DNA of 64,000 nucleotides from Pedobacter namyangjuensis (GCF_003313325.1 NZ_QMHQ01000003.1:248001-312000); one strand, 5' to 3'. Positions 32,187-41,231 are shown, numbered from the stretch's first letter. Program-made: numbers and translations. The notes: generated by a model not told the origin, from the sequence alone.

Positions 32187-33968
32187 ATGTTTAACAAAAC
32201 AGAACTAACTGAGAAGCTTACCGCCGAATTGCGTGAGCTAGCAAAAAATGAAGGCGTAAGCAATGCAGACGATTTACGCAAAACCGAGCTAATAGACCAA
32301 ATCTTACAACAACAAGCTAGTAAAAGCACAAATGCAGAAGATGTAGCAAAGGAAGTTGCGCCGAAAGCTAAAGTTAGCAAAGAAGCTAGCAGCAATAAAC
32401 CTGTTGCTAAAAAAAGAGCTCGAATTTCTAAAGACGATAAGCCTAATGCTCCTGCCGAAAACGAACGCGATAGAATAACTTTGTTTGATGAGCCGGTTGC
32501 ATCTAGAGTTGAAACAGTGGTTGCCGAAGTAGAAAAAGAAACCGAGACAATTGAACCTCCTGTGGTTGTTACTCCTCCAGATTTTGTTGATGATCCGCAA
32601 CGTTTAGAAACCATTGCTGTAAAGTTACAAAACCAGGCTAACCAGAAAAAAGATAGGCTGCCAAGAGAAGCAAGACCTGTTCGAGAACAGAAAAAACCAT
32701 CGGAACAAACAGGCGATGAAAAACCGAAAGAAGAAAGAGCTCCAAGAGAGGAGAATACAAATAATAACAACCGCCCTCAAAAGAACCAGAATAATCCTAA
32801 CCAAAACGGTGGTAACCACAAACATAACGAAACTAGCTACAGCAACTTAGATTTCGATAATACCATTACTAATGAAGGTGTGTTAGAAATTATGCCAGAT
32901 GGTTATGGTTTTTTACGCTCTGCAGATTACAATTATTTATCCTCTCCAGATGATATTTATGTATCGCAATCTCAGATAAAATTATTCGGCTTAAAAACCG
33001 GCGATACTGTTAACGGAAGTATCCGTCCACCAAAAGAAGGCGAAAAATATTTCCCTTTGGTTAAGGTAATTAGCATTAATGGACGCATTCCTGCGGATGT
33101 GCGTGATCGTGTGCCTTTCGACTATCTAACCCCTCTTTTCCCTACAGAGAAATTAAACCTATTTACAGAGAGCAACAATTACTCTACACGTATAATGGAT
33201 TTATTTACACCAATTGGTAAAGGTCAGCGTGGTTTAATTGTGGCACAACCGAAAACAGGTAAAACTAATTTACTAAAGGAAGTTGCTAACGCTATCGCGA
33301 AAAACCATCCAGAAGTTTATTTAATTATCTTATTAATTGATGAGCGTCCGGAAGAGGTTACAGACATGGCTCGTAGTGTAAGAGCAGAAGTTATTGCTTC
33401 TACTTTCGACGAACCAGCTGAGCGCCATGTTAAAATTGCCAATATCGTACTTGAAAAATCTAAACGTTTGGTAGAATGCGGTCATGATGTAGTTATTCTT
33501 TTAGATTCAATTACACGTTTGGCGAGAGCTTATAATACAACTGCTCCTGCATCTGGTAAAATTTTATCGGGTGGTGTTGATGCAAACGCTTTACACAAAC
33601 CAAAACGTTTCTTCGGTGCTGCTCGTAACATAGAAAAAGGCGGCTCTTTAACTATTTTAGCTACTGCGTTAACAGATACCGGTTCTAAAATGGATGAGGT
33701 TATTTTCGAAGAGTTTAAAGGTACCGGCAACATGGAGTTACAGTTAGATCGTAAGTTATCTAACAAACGTATTTTCCCTGCTATTGATATTACCGCATCG
33801 AGCACACGTAGAGATGATTTATTATTAGATAGAGAAAACCTACAACGTATTTGGGTATTGCGTAACCACTTAGCAGATATGAATTCTCAAGAGGCCATGG
33901 AATTAGTGCAAGCTCAAATTAAAGGTACCAAGACCAACGAAGAATTTTTGATGGGAATGAACGGATAG
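32187..33968 (+). CDS. rho: Transcription termination factor Rho, with long disordered insert
   Basis: A 593-residue protein, against about 420 in E. coli. Residues 1-44 are the Rho N-terminal helical domain ([20 protein letters not shown]). Residues about 45-225 are low-complexity, first Lys/Glu/Ala-rich, then Asn/Gln-rich ([20 protein letters not shown]). The RNA-binding cold-shock domain (about 228-305, [19 protein letters not shown]) and the RecA-like motor follow, with Walker A in [10 protein letters not shown], Walker [17 protein letters not shown], and Q-loop/R-loop segments. Rho terminates transcription by RNA translocation. A -7-like box TATTTTTG (32141-32148) lies 38 bp upstream of the start. 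Confidence 0.96.
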   Translation: MFNKTELTEKLTAELRELAKNEGVSNADDLRKTELIDQILQQQASKSTNAEDVAKEVAPKAKVSKEASSNKPVAKKRARISKDDKPNAPAENERDRITLFDEPVASRVETVVAEVEKETETIEPPVVVTPPDFVDDPQRLETIAVKLQNQANQKKDRLPREARPVREQKKPSEQTGDEKPKEERAPREENTNNNNRPQKNQNNPNQNGGNHKHNETSYSNLDFDNTITNEGVLEIMPDGYGFLRSADYNYLSSPDDIYVSQSQIKLFGLKTGDTVNGSIRPPKEGEKYFPLVKVISINGRIPADVRDRVPFDYLTPLFPTEKLNLFTESNNYSTRIMDLFTPIGKGQRGLIVAQPKTGKTNLLKEVANAIAKNHPEVYLIILLIDERPEEVTDMARSVRAEVIASTFDEPAERHVKIANIVLEKSKRLVECGHDVVILLDSITRLARAYNTTAPASGKILSGGVDANALHKPKRFFGAARNIEKGGSLTILATALTDTGSKMDEVIFEEFKGTGNMELQLDRKLSNKRIFPAIDITASSTRRDDLLLDRENLQRIWVLRNHLADMNSQEAMELVQAQIKGTKTNEEFLMGMNG

Positions 33969-33971
33969 TGG

Positions 33972-34046
33972 ATTTGTACGTTTTAAGTGGTAAGTTGTAC
34001 CTATCGCTTTCCACTTAAAACTTATAACGTTTAACTTACAACTTAA
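33972..34046. repeat. Degenerate word-repeat spacer with inverted halves
   Basis: GTACGTTTTAAGTGGTAAGT on the left; CCACTTAAAACTTATAACGT on the right, nearly its complement. Lies between rho and pssA on the same strand and could form a hairpin that ends the rho message. Confidence 0.55.
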
Positions 34047-34748
34047 ATGAAGAAACATATCCCTAACGCTATTACCTGTGCCAATTTATTTTCTGGCTGC
34101 ATTGGTATTGTATTCGCGTTTAACCAAAACCTTAAAATTGCAGCGTTGTGTATTTTCATCTCGTTGCTATTCGATTTTTTTGACGGTTTTGTAGCCCGAT
34201 TATTAAAAGTTAGTGGCGATATGGGCAAGGAATTAGATTCCCTAGCTGATGTAGTTAGTTTTGGCGTTTTACCGTCCATCATTTTATTTCAAATAGCACC
34301 CAAAGCTTTCTTCTGGTTTGATAATAATGCTATCCTACCCTATTTTGCTTTTTTCATAGCGGTATTCTCTGCATACAGATTGGCGAAATTTAATTTAGAC
34401 ACACGTCAAACAGATCAGTTTATAGGCCTGCCGACTCCGGCAAATGCAATATTAATTGCATCTATACCACTAATTTACGATTTAAATATTTTTACATTCG
34501 AGACCTCAACGCTTTCTACAACGTTGTTTCTATCGTTTATAGCCCTGATGTGTTTTTTATTGGTATGTGAGTTACCGTTAATTGCCTTAAAGTTTAAAAC
34601 CTTTGGTTTTAAAGAAAATATGGCACGTTACTTACTAATTATTTCGTCGGTAATTTTGGTAATCGTGTTAAAGTATTTGGCTATTCCGGCAATATTATTA
34701 ACCTATATCTTACTTTCTATTGTATTCTTTAAAAGAAAATCAGTCTAA
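34047..34748 (+). CDS. pssA: CDP-diacylglycerol--serine O-phosphatidyltransferase
   Basis: A 233-residue membrane protein with the CDP-alcohol phosphotransferase signature DG-x2-AR-x8-G-x3-D-x3-D, seen as DFFDGFVARLL (about 47-57) and GDMGKELDSLADVVSFG. Seven or eight helices; N-terminal HIPNAITCANLFSGCIGIVF. It makes phosphatidylserine from CDP-diacylglycerol and serine, the precursor of phosphatidylethanolamine. Its stop overlaps the convergent Hpt stop codon by four bases. It is separated from rho by a word-repeat spacer, so it may have its own promoter. Confidence 0.93.
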   Translation: MKKHIPNAITCANLFSGCIGIVFAFNQNLKIAALCIFISLLFDFFDGFVARLLKVSGDMGKELDSLADVVSFGVLPSIILFQIAPKAFFWFDNNAILPYFAFFIAVFSAYRLAKFNLDTRQTDQFIGLPTPANAILIASIPLIYDLNIFTFETSTLSTTLFLSFIALMCFLLVCELPLIALKFKTFGFKENMARYLLIISSVILVIVLKYLAIPAILLTYILLSIVFFKRKSV

Positions 34749-35122
34749 AGCTCTTTTCTAAGCTCAACTTTGGCATCTTCAAGTTGCTGGTACAATACAG
34801 GTAAAAAGCTCTTTATTTCTTCAAATGCTGCAGGTATAGATTCCAACGATTTACGTTCGCGAGCATTCCTTTCAATTTCTTGCATGTGGTCGCGAGCATC
34901 GGCTCTGCCCACATAAAAGAAAGTAGGCTTTATTTTATGCGCAACTTCAGAAGCCGTTTTCCAATTGCTAACAACAACTTCCTTTTCCAAGTCTGTCATA
35001 TATATCGGCGTCTGTGTTAAAAACGCATCCAACATTTCTATCATAAACTCCGCACTATCTCCAGACATCTCTCGTAAATACGATAAATCTAATGGTTCTC
35101 CGTTCTTGGTGTTATCAATCAT
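34745..35122 (-). CDS. Hpt-domain phosphotransfer protein
   Basis: A 125-residue single Hpt domain: the four-helix pattern with the phosphorylatable His62 in ASEVAHKIKPTFFYVG, preceded by SGDSAEFMIEMLDAFLTQTP. Hpt proteins relay phosphate between a receiver and a second receiver or hybrid kinase. No kinase or receiver gene lies nearby, so its partners are elsewhere. It is 18 bp downstream of folK, same strand, probably co-transcribed. It ends in a 4-bp convergent overlap with pssA. Confidence 0.9.
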   Translation of the reverse strand: MIDNTKNGEPLDLSYLREMSGDSAEFMIEMLDAFLTQTPIYMTDLEKEVVVSNWKTASEVAHKIKPTFFYVGRADARDHMQEIERNARERKSLESIPAAFEEIKSFLPVLYQQLEDAKVELRKEL

Positions 35123-35140
35123 CTCTCCAAATTTAATAAA

Positions 35141-35635
35141 TTAAATCTTTGATACGGATAAAGAATCGGTTAAAATTGCTAATATTTCTGATATAGTTTT
35201 TTTAAGAATTGGGTGTACAACTTTGGGTGCTATTTCTGCTAAAGGTGCTAACACAAATTTTCTATTTTGCATTTGCGGATGTGGCACCTGTAACTCGTCG
35301 CCAAGATCTATAATTTCAGCGCCGTACAGTATTAAATCAATGTCTATTAGTCGCTCGCCCCACTTTTCTACCCTAACCCTACCCAATTCTCGCTCAATAT
35401 CCAACAAAACGCGAAGCAAGTTTAAAGCAGGTAAATCGGTTTTTATACCAACGGCCATATTTACAAAATCCGGTTGATCTGTTTTACCCCAAGCCTCTGT
35501 TTCATAAAAACCCGATTGTGCAAAAATAGCACCGGCCTTTTCTTCAATAAGTGCTAAAGCGCTTAATAAAAGTTGCTTTCTATCGCCCAGATTACTACCT
35601 AGTAACAAGTAAGCCGAAAATTGGTCTAAACCCAT
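35141..35635 (-). CDS. folK: 2-amino-4-hydroxy-6-hydroxymethyldihydropteridine pyrophosphokinase
   Basis: A 164-residue HPPK: N-terminal YLLLGSNLGDRKQLLLSALA, GFYETEAWGKTDQPDFVNMA and the metal-binding RLIDIDLILYG (Asp pair), followed by VPHPQMQNRKFVLAPLAEIA. It transfers pyrophosphate from ATP to the pterin in folate synthesis. It starts at the ATG ending at 35635, with a -7-like box (TAAATTTG, 35701-35708 on the minus strand) about 65 bp upstream. Divergent from sppA; upstream of the Hpt gene in the same unit. Confidence 0.95.
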   Translation of the reverse strand: MGLDQFSAYLLLGSNLGDRKQLLLSALALIEEKAGAIFAQSGFYETEAWGKTDQPDFVNMAVGIKTDLPALNLLRVLLDIERELGRVRVEKWGERLIDIDLILYGAEIIDLGDELQVPHPQMQNRKFVLAPLAEIAPKVVHPILKKTISEILAILTDSLSVSKI

Positions 35636-35762
35636 ATAAATTAACTAAGCCTCCAAACTTTTTACACTAAAAAACATTTATAAAATTGCCATAGGCAATG
35701 CAAATTTACTATAAGATGCCATTGCGTTTTATATCTTTACAAATTAAATATATAGCTACCAG

Positions 35763-37535
35763 ATGAAAGAATTTTTCAAGTATGTTTTTGCTACAGTTGT
35801 CGGAATTGTTATTTCTACATTTATAATCGGCTTCCTTTTTGTTATTGTGATGCTTGGTTTTATTGCCTCAATAGGCGAAGAAAAACCAGCGTCTGTTAAG
35901 TCGAGCTCTGCGCTTTATTTAGACCTAGATCAAGCCATTACTGAGCGCACCCCAGACAACTCATTGTCTGGCATACCTATTTTAGGTGGAAGCGGGCAGA
36001 AATCTATTGGTTTTAACGATGTTATTAGAGCTTTAAAAGAAGCAAAAAACGACAGTAAAATTGACTGTATTTATATTAACGTAAGCTCGCCAAACGCCGG
36101 TATGGCAACAATGCTCGAAGTTAGAAATGCAATTATCGATTTCAAAAAAAGCAAAAAACCAGTTATCGCTTATAGCGAAGTCTATACCCAAGGCGCATAT
36201 TATTTAGCTTCTGCGGCAAGCAAGGTTTACCTAAATCCGCAAGGCGCTTTAGAGTTTAAAGGCTTCAGTTCAGAATTAACTTTCTTTAAAGGAGCTTTGG
36301 ATAAACTTGGTGTTGAAGCGCAGATTATTAGAGTTGGTGATTACAAAAGTGCGGTAGAGCCATTTGTTAACACAAAAATGAGCGACTATAACAAACAACA
36401 GGTAACAGCCTATGTTGGTGGTTTATACAAAACATTTTTAAATGGCATAGCAACTACTAGAAACATTAGCGCCGATAGCTTATACACAATAGCTGATGAT
36501 TATAAAATAAGAGAACCAAAGGATGCCCTGGCTTATAAACTTGTAGATGGCTTGAAGTATAAGGATGAGGTGTTAGACGAGCTGAGAACTATTACCGGCA
36601 AAAACAAAAAAAGTGCGGTTAGCATCGTAACTATTAACGATTACATCGCTAACCTATCTCCTATTTCTAGTTCTTCTGAGAAAAACACAGTTGCGGTAAT
36701 TTATGCCAATGGCGATATTGTTGGTGGAGAAGGTTCTGATGAACAGATAGGTTCTGAACGTATCTCTAGAGCAATTAGAAAAGCAAGATTAGACGACGAT
36801 GTTAAGGCAATCGTTTTACGTGTAAATTCTGGTGGTGGTAGTGCTTTAGCATCTGACGTTATTTGGAGAGAAATTGTATTAACTAAAAAAACTAAAGCAG
36901 TTATCGCTTCTTTTGGAGATGTTGCCGCATCTGGCGGATATTATATTGGTTGTGCAGCGGACAGTATTTTTGTACAGCCAAATACTATTACTGGTTCAAT
37001 TGGTGTTTTTGGTATTATTCCAAACTTTCAAAACCTGTTAACCAACAAATTAGGAATTACTTTTGACGGTGTAAAAACCGGCAAGTATGCAGATATTATG
37101 AGTGTTAACAGACCTTTAACTGCTGGCGAACGTTTCATTATACAAAATGACGTAAACCATGTTTACGACACATTTCTTACTCGTGTAGCGGATGGCAGAA
37201 AGAAAACCAAAGCGCAGGTTGATAGCGTTGGCGGTGGCCACGTTTGGGTAGGTACTGATGCGGTTAAAATTGGCTTAGCAGATAGATTAGGAAGTTTTAA
37301 TGATGCCATTAATGCAGCTGCCAAAAAAGCTAAACTTAAAGATTTTAAAATAGTTGAATATCCAGAGAAAATAGATCCTTTAAAAAACCTGTTAGGTAAT
37401 GCAAAAGAAAATATTAGCATCTACTACACCAAAAAAGAGTTAGGCGAACACTACTTGCTTTACAAACAAATGCAAAAAGCTATCGTAAACTCTGGTATTC
37501 AGGCTAGGATGGATTACGAGATCAATATCAAGTAG
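35763..37535 (+). CDS. sppA: Signal peptide peptidase SppA, long (67K) type
   Basis: A 590-residue protein with one N-terminal membrane anchor (VFATVVGIVISTFIIGFLF) and two S49 domains. The catalytic Lys lies in the first domain (VGDYKSAVEPF, about residue 200) and the Ser in the second (GDVAASGGYYIGCA, about residue 390), as in E. coli SppA. It degrades signal peptides remaining in the membrane. It starts 48 bp before the PolX-like gene, with a low-complexity spacer between. Length matches the double-domain class. Confidence 0.94.
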   Translation: MKEFFKYVFATVVGIVISTFIIGFLFVIVMLGFIASIGEEKPASVKSSSALYLDLDQAITERTPDNSLSGIPILGGSGQKSIGFNDVIRALKEAKNDSKIDCIYINVSSPNAGMATMLEVRNAIIDFKKSKKPVIAYSEVYTQGAYYLASAASKVYLNPQGALEFKGFSSELTFFKGALDKLGVEAQIIRVGDYKSAVEPFVNTKMSDYNKQQVTAYVGGLYKTFLNGIATTRNISADSLYTIADDYKIREPKDALAYKLVDGLKYKDEVLDELRTITGKNKKSAVSIVTINDYIANLSPISSSSEKNTVAVIYANGDIVGGEGSDEQIGSERISRAIRKARLDDDVKAIVLRVNSGGGSALASDVIWREIVLTKKTKAVIASFGDVAASGGYYIGCAADSIFVQPNTITGSIGVFGIIPNFQNLLTNKLGITFDGVKTGKYADIMSVNRPLTAGERFIIQNDVNHVYDTFLTRVADGRKKTKAQVDSVGGGHVWVGTDAVKIGLADRLGSFNDAINAAAKKAKLKDFKIVEYPEKIDPLKNLLGNAKENISIYYTKKELGEHYLLYKQMQKAIVNSGIQARMDYEINIK

Positions 37536-37583
37536 TACTGGAGCAAAGAGTAAGGACTAAAGGGCAAAGAATAAATAGCTTTC
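37536..37583 (+). repeat. Degenerate word-repeat spacer
   Basis: Words such as GGAGCAAAGAGTAAGGAC and GGGCAAAGAATAAA fill the 48 bp between sppA and the PolX-like gene. Similar to the minus-strand spacers upstream of the permease genes at 50467 and 47912. Confidence 0.5.
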
Positions 37584-39263
37584 ATGGAGAATAAACCAAT
37601 ATCGCGTACATTACGCTTACTTTCGCAGTTAATGGAATTACACGGAGAAAATCCGTTTAAAATTAAATCTGTTGCAAATGCAGCGTTTAAAGTAGATAAA
37701 CTTCCATTTCAAATTGCCAGCAAACCGATAGATGAAATAGATAAGATTGATGGAATTGGCAAAAGCATAGCAAGTAAAATTACTGAACTACTGGCTACTG
37801 GAACCATTAAAGAACTGGAAGATACTTTATTACAAACGCCTCCCGGCATTGTAGAAATGCTAGGAATAAAAGGTATTGGCCCCAAAAAGATAGCGGTTAT
37901 TTGGCACGATTTACACATTGAAAATATCGGTGAACTTTATTATGCCTGCAACGAAAACCGATTAATTGAAGCTAAAGGTTTTGGTTTAAAAACTCAGGAA
38001 GAGATAAAAAAAATCATTGAGTTTAAAATGGCTGCCAATGGCAAGTTTTTATACGCTCATGTAGAAGCAACCATAAATCAGCTTTACAACGACTTAGCAG
38101 TTTGGCTTAATAAAATAGACCACCACTCGCTATTAGGAATTACTGGCGATTTTAGAAGATTAAATGAAATTGTTGAGGAAGCTGTTTTTGTAATCGGCGC
38201 TAACGATGTTAATGAAATTGCAAGTAAAATTACCGAATTTGCGAGCTTAGAATTAAAGGACATAAGCGATTATACTTACACGGCGCACACTGAAACTGGT
38301 TTGCACGTAAGAGTGGAGCTAGTTGCACATAAAGATTTTTACCTTAATTATTTTACACTAACTGGCAATAACGAACATGTAGAAGCAGTACTTTCGCTAG
38401 CGGGTAATGGTCCATTCGCATCTGAAGAAGAAATTTACCAAAAAGCCGGATTGGATTTTATAGTTCCCGAACTTCGCGAAAATTTAGGCGAAATTGAGTT
38501 AGCAAAAACCAAGCAACTGCCTACCCTTTTGCAATATGCAGATTTAAAAGGCAGTTTGCACAACCACTCAGACTGGAGTGATGGCGTACATACCTTAGAG
38601 CAAATGGCGCTTTATTGCAAAGATGATTTAAAATTGGAATATTTGGGAATTTGCGATCACTCAAAATCTGCATTTTATGCCAACGGCCTTAACGAGCAAA
38701 GAGTTTACGCACAGCACCAGCAAATTGATGAGCTAAATGTAAAACTTGCGCCTTTTAAAATTTTTAAAGGTATAGAAAGTGATATTTTAAACGACGGATC
38801 TTTGGATTATAGCGACGATATTCTAAAAACCTTCGATTTTGTCGTGGCGTCTGTACACAGCAATTTAAAAATGGATATAGATAAAGCTACCAATAGGTTG
38901 ATTAAAGCTATAGAGAATCCATACACTACCATTTTAGGTCATCCAACGGGCAGATTATTACTAAGTAGAAAAGGTTACGATATAGATTTTAAAAAGGTTA
39001 TTGATGCATGTGCACAAAATAACGTAGCTATAGAGATTAATGCAAACCCGCTACGATTAGATTTAGATTGGCGCTGGCACCGTTACGCCTTAGAAAAGGG
39101 AGTTTTGCTGGCAGTAAATCCCGATGCGCACCGTAAAGAAGGTTTCCATGATATGCGTTATGGCGTTATGGTGGCACGTAAAGGCGGGCTTAGCGCATCA
39201 AAATGTTTAAATGCTTTTAATTTGCAAGAAATATCGTCTTACTTTATGTCTAAACAACAATAA
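37584..39263 (+). CDS. PolX-like protein with degenerate polymerase palm and intact PHP domain
   Basis: A 559-residue protein with the PolX order: helix-hairpin-helix motifs (IDGIGKSIASKI at 55-66, IKGIGPKKIAVI at 95-106), thumb/palm (about 150-300) and C-terminal PHP phosphoesterase (about 318-559). The palm motif that normally reads GS-x-RR...DxD appears here as TGDFRRLNEIVEEAVFVIG (187-205), without the catalytic Asp pair, and the third Asp (GxxVDxR) is replaced in GLHVRVELV (239-247). TGNNEHVE downstream still aligns with PolX. The PHP metal ligands are present: HNHSDWSDG, CDHS, GIESDI, SVHSNL, LGHPTGR, NPDAH. Nuclease or phosphoesterase activity in repair is likely; polymerase activity is doubtful. 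Confidence 0.88.
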   Translation: MENKPISRTLRLLSQLMELHGENPFKIKSVANAAFKVDKLPFQIASKPIDEIDKIDGIGKSIASKITELLATGTIKELEDTLLQTPPGIVEMLGIKGIGPKKIAVIWHDLHIENIGELYYACNENRLIEAKGFGLKTQEEIKKIIEFKMAANGKFLYAHVEATINQLYNDLAVWLNKIDHHSLLGITGDFRRLNEIVEEAVFVIGANDVNEIASKITEFASLELKDISDYTYTAHTETGLHVRVELVAHKDFYLNYFTLTGNNEHVEAVLSLAGNGPFASEEEIYQKAGLDFIVPELRENLGEIELAKTKQLPTLLQYADLKGSLHNHSDWSDGVHTLEQMALYCKDDLKLEYLGICDHSKSAFYANGLNEQRVYAQHQQIDELNVKLAPFKIFKGIESDILNDGSLDYSDDILKTFDFVVASVHSNLKMDIDKATNRLIKAIENPYTTILGHPTGRLLLSRKGYDIDFKKVIDACAQNNVAIEINANPLRLDLDWRWHRYALEKGVLLAVNPDAHRKEGFHDMRYGVMVARKGGLSASKCLNAFNLQEISSYFMSKQQ

Positions 39264-39407
39264 TTTGCCACATGCTAAAATAGTTATACAACTGATATAA
39301 AATAAGTTAGCTTTTAACTAAATTTATATTTCAATTTGAAATGGGTCTAATTAACGTTGTACAAAAACTTAAGTTGCATTTGCCCGTTTTATATTAAATA
39401 TTGGTTT

Positions 39408-39902
39408 ATGAAAGAACTCATTATCATTAGGCATGCTAAATCTGACTGGGGAAACTCTAGTTTAAAAGATTTTGACAGGCCTTTAAATAAACGGGGAATG
39501 ACTAATGCGCCTGAAATGGCAAACAGATTGGTAAAACAAAACATCATCCCAGATTTAATAGTAAGTAGCCCCGCGTTACGAGCTATAACAACCGCAAAAC
39601 ATTTTGCGCAAGCTTGGCAAATTGCCGATAAAGAAATTAAACTTGAGCCAAATATATACGAAGCAAGCAGACAAACCCTTTTCGACATTATTAACGATTT
39701 TGACGATAGGTACAGTAGAATTGCAGTTTTCGGGCACAACCCCGGTTTAACAGATTTATTAAATTACCTTAATGGTCATGTGTACGAAATGCCAACCTGC
39801 GGTGTTTGCTATTTGCAGTTTCCAATAGATAATTGGAGTATGCTTTCGCATGGTACCGGAAAAGCATTACTATTTGATTACCCAAAAAGCGACCAACTTT
39901 AA
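39408..39902 (+). CDS. SixA-like histidine phosphatase
   Basis: 164 residues from the ATG at 39408 (MKELIIIRHAKSDWGNSSLK); a TTG at 39357 would add 17 unconserved residues. Histidine-phosphatase fold with the catalytic RHAKSDW at residues 8-14, a second Arg in SSPALRAITTAKHF, and the conserved FGHNPGLTDLLNYL His. SixA in E. coli removes phosphate from histidine phosphotransfer domains; an Hpt protein is encoded at 34745 in this window, but a direct link is only a guess. Acid-phosphatase-type alternatives are possible. Confidence 0.9.
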   Translation: MKELIIIRHAKSDWGNSSLKDFDRPLNKRGMTNAPEMANRLVKQNIIPDLIVSSPALRAITTAKHFAQAWQIADKEIKLEPNIYEASRQTLFDIINDFDDRYSRIAVFGHNPGLTDLLNYLNGHVYEMPTCGVCYLQFPIDNWSMLSHGTGKALLFDYPKSDQL

Positions 39903-39940
39903 TTTTTTTCGGAAAAACAATGTAAGGGACTTTTGGCGAA

Positions 39941-40010
39941 GCCTGCCCTTCTTTACGCTTCAAAGCTTTGCCTTCGGCTAAAAAGCTTTTTCACTTCAAT
40001 AAGGTTTATT
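39941..40010 (+). repeat. Dispersed hairpin repeat, copy 7
   Basis: GCCTGCCCTTCTTTACGCTTC, hairpin AGCTTTGCC / GGCTAAAAAGCT, right end CACTTCAATAAGGTTTA. Confidence 0.65.
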
Positions 40011-40136
40011 ATCTAAAGGAAGTAATTCTTTTGGCGCAATTAGTCAGATTTAAGGGATTACAATCCTTTTAATTAACATGATTTCGAATCAGACATGAGG
40101 GAGGCAAATTTTAAAAAGAACCAATGCCTAATGTTA

Positions 40137-40196
40137 AATAAACCTTATTGAAGCGGGCATCCCGATTCTTCATCGGGATAAAGCGAAAAGAAGGAC
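40137..40196 (-). repeat. Dispersed hairpin repeat, copy 8 (inverted)
   Basis: AATAAACCTTATTGAAGCGGG, hairpin ATCCCGAT / ATCGGGAT, then GCGAAAAGAAGGAC. It faces copy 7 across about 126 bp, the same arrangement as copies 1 and 2. Confidence 0.65.
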
Positions 40197-40232
40197 TATC
40201 TTAAAAATTTTCACTGAAATTGCTTTTCAAAT

Positions 40233-40261
40233 AAAAAAGAGAAACTTTTTCGAGTTCCTCT
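40233..40261 (-). terminator. Intrinsic terminator after amn
   Basis: On the minus strand AGAGGAAC / GTTTCTCT with one mismatch and an 8-nt loop, followed by TTTTTTATTT. It begins 29 bp after the amn stop. Confidence 0.75.
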
Positions 40262-40289
40262 TCAAATCTGCAGACGCTAAAAAGCTGTA

Positions 40290-41153
40290 TTAAAACTGTA
40301 AGTGTTTTACTGTTAATCCGCCGTTAATTAATTGTTTTAACGAATCTACACCAATTTTAAGGTGGCTTTCTACGTAATTTGTTGTTACCGAGCTATCGCT
40401 TTCCGCAGTTTTTACGCCCTCTGGTATCATCGGCTGGTCTGATACTAGTAACAATGCACCAGTTGGTATTTTGTTAGCGAAACCGGTAGTAAAAATGGTA
40501 GCCGTTTCCATATCTACTGCCATTGCACGTAATGTTTTCAAATACTTTTTAAAGTCTTTATCGTGCTCCCAAACCCTGCGGTTAGTTGTGTAACAGGTTC
40601 CTGTCCAATAATCTCTAGAGTGCTCTCTAATTGTAGTAGAAATTGCTTTTTGCAGGGCAAAAGCTGGTAATGCCGGTACTTCTGCAGGTAAATAATCGTT
40701 TGAAGTTCCCTCGCCTCTTATAGCCGCAATTGGCAGAATTAGATCTCCAAGCTGATTTTTCTTTTTTAAGCCACCGCATTTGCCTAAAAACAATACCGCC
40801 TTAGGTTTAATAGCAGTTAAAAGATCCATCATAGTAGCGGCCAATGGGCTACCCATACCAAAGTTGATGATAGTAATACCGTTTGCGGTACAGCTTTGCA
40901 TAGGTTTATCTAAACCCATAATCGGAGCATTATCGTTCCACTCAGAAAACATAGACAAATACTTACTAAAATTGGTAAGCAGAATATATTGGCTAAAATC
41001 TTCTAAAGGGCGACCAGTATAACGCGGCAACCAATTTTTAACAATTTCTTCTTTAGATTTTAAACCAGATTTTACCGGGCTCTCTACCTCTTTAACCTTT
41101 TTAGCTTTAGCTACAATTTTTTCGTCTTTTTTTACGTCTTTTTCTTCGTTCAT
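40290..41153 (-). CDS. amn: AMP nucleosidase
   Basis: A 287-residue phosphorylase-superfamily protein of the short Bacteroidota AMP nucleosidase type: a charged N-terminus (EKDVKKDEKIVAKAKKVKEV), NWLPRYTGRPLEDFSQYILL, TIINFGMGSPLAATMMDLL, LFLGKCGGLKKKNQLGDLIL, and MAVDMETATIFTTGFANKIP with the ribose-binding Glu. It hydrolyses AMP to adenine and ribose 5-phosphate. A good Shine-Dalgarno-like AAAGGAG lies about 12 bp before the ATG, unusual for this genome. Downstream of the clpX terminator, so it has its own promoter. Confidence 0.92.
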   Translation of the reverse strand: MNEEKDVKKDEKIVAKAKKVKEVESPVKSGLKSKEEIVKNWLPRYTGRPLEDFSQYILLTNFSKYLSMFSEWNDNAPIMGLDKPMQSCTANGITIINFGMGSPLAATMMDLLTAIKPKAVLFLGKCGGLKKKNQLGDLILPIAAIRGEGTSNDYLPAEVPALPAFALQKAISTTIREHSRDYWTGTCYTTNRRVWEHDKDFKKYLKTLRAMAVDMETATIFTTGFANKIPTGALLLVSDQPMIPEGVKTAESDSSVTTNYVESHLKIGVDSLKQLINGGLTVKHLQF

Positions 41154-41201
41154 ATATATTGTACTCCTTTTTTATAATTGTATTAAATATTAAGTTAAAA
41201 A

Positions 41202-41228
41202 AAATCCCCTAGAAATTCTAGAGGATTT
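41202..41228 (-). terminator. Intrinsic terminator after clpX
   Basis: On the minus strand AAATCC-T-CTAGAA / TTCTAG-G-GGATTT around a one-base loop region (41202-41228), followed by a run of T; it starts 4 bp after the clpX stop. Confidence 0.85.
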
Positions 41229-41231
41229 AAT

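Larger units (their letters stand above)
39903..40289. other. Intergenic region with an inverted repeat pair
   Basis: About 390 bp between convergent genes, no gene seen. It holds two facing copies of the dispersed hairpin repeat (39941-40010 and 40137-40196) and the amn terminator (40233-40261). Confidence 0.65.

Noticed and set aside
37584..39263. Calling the PolX-like gene a functional DNA polymerase X
   Set aside because: The catalytic Asp residues of the palm are absent by inspection, so only the PolX-like architecture is claimed.
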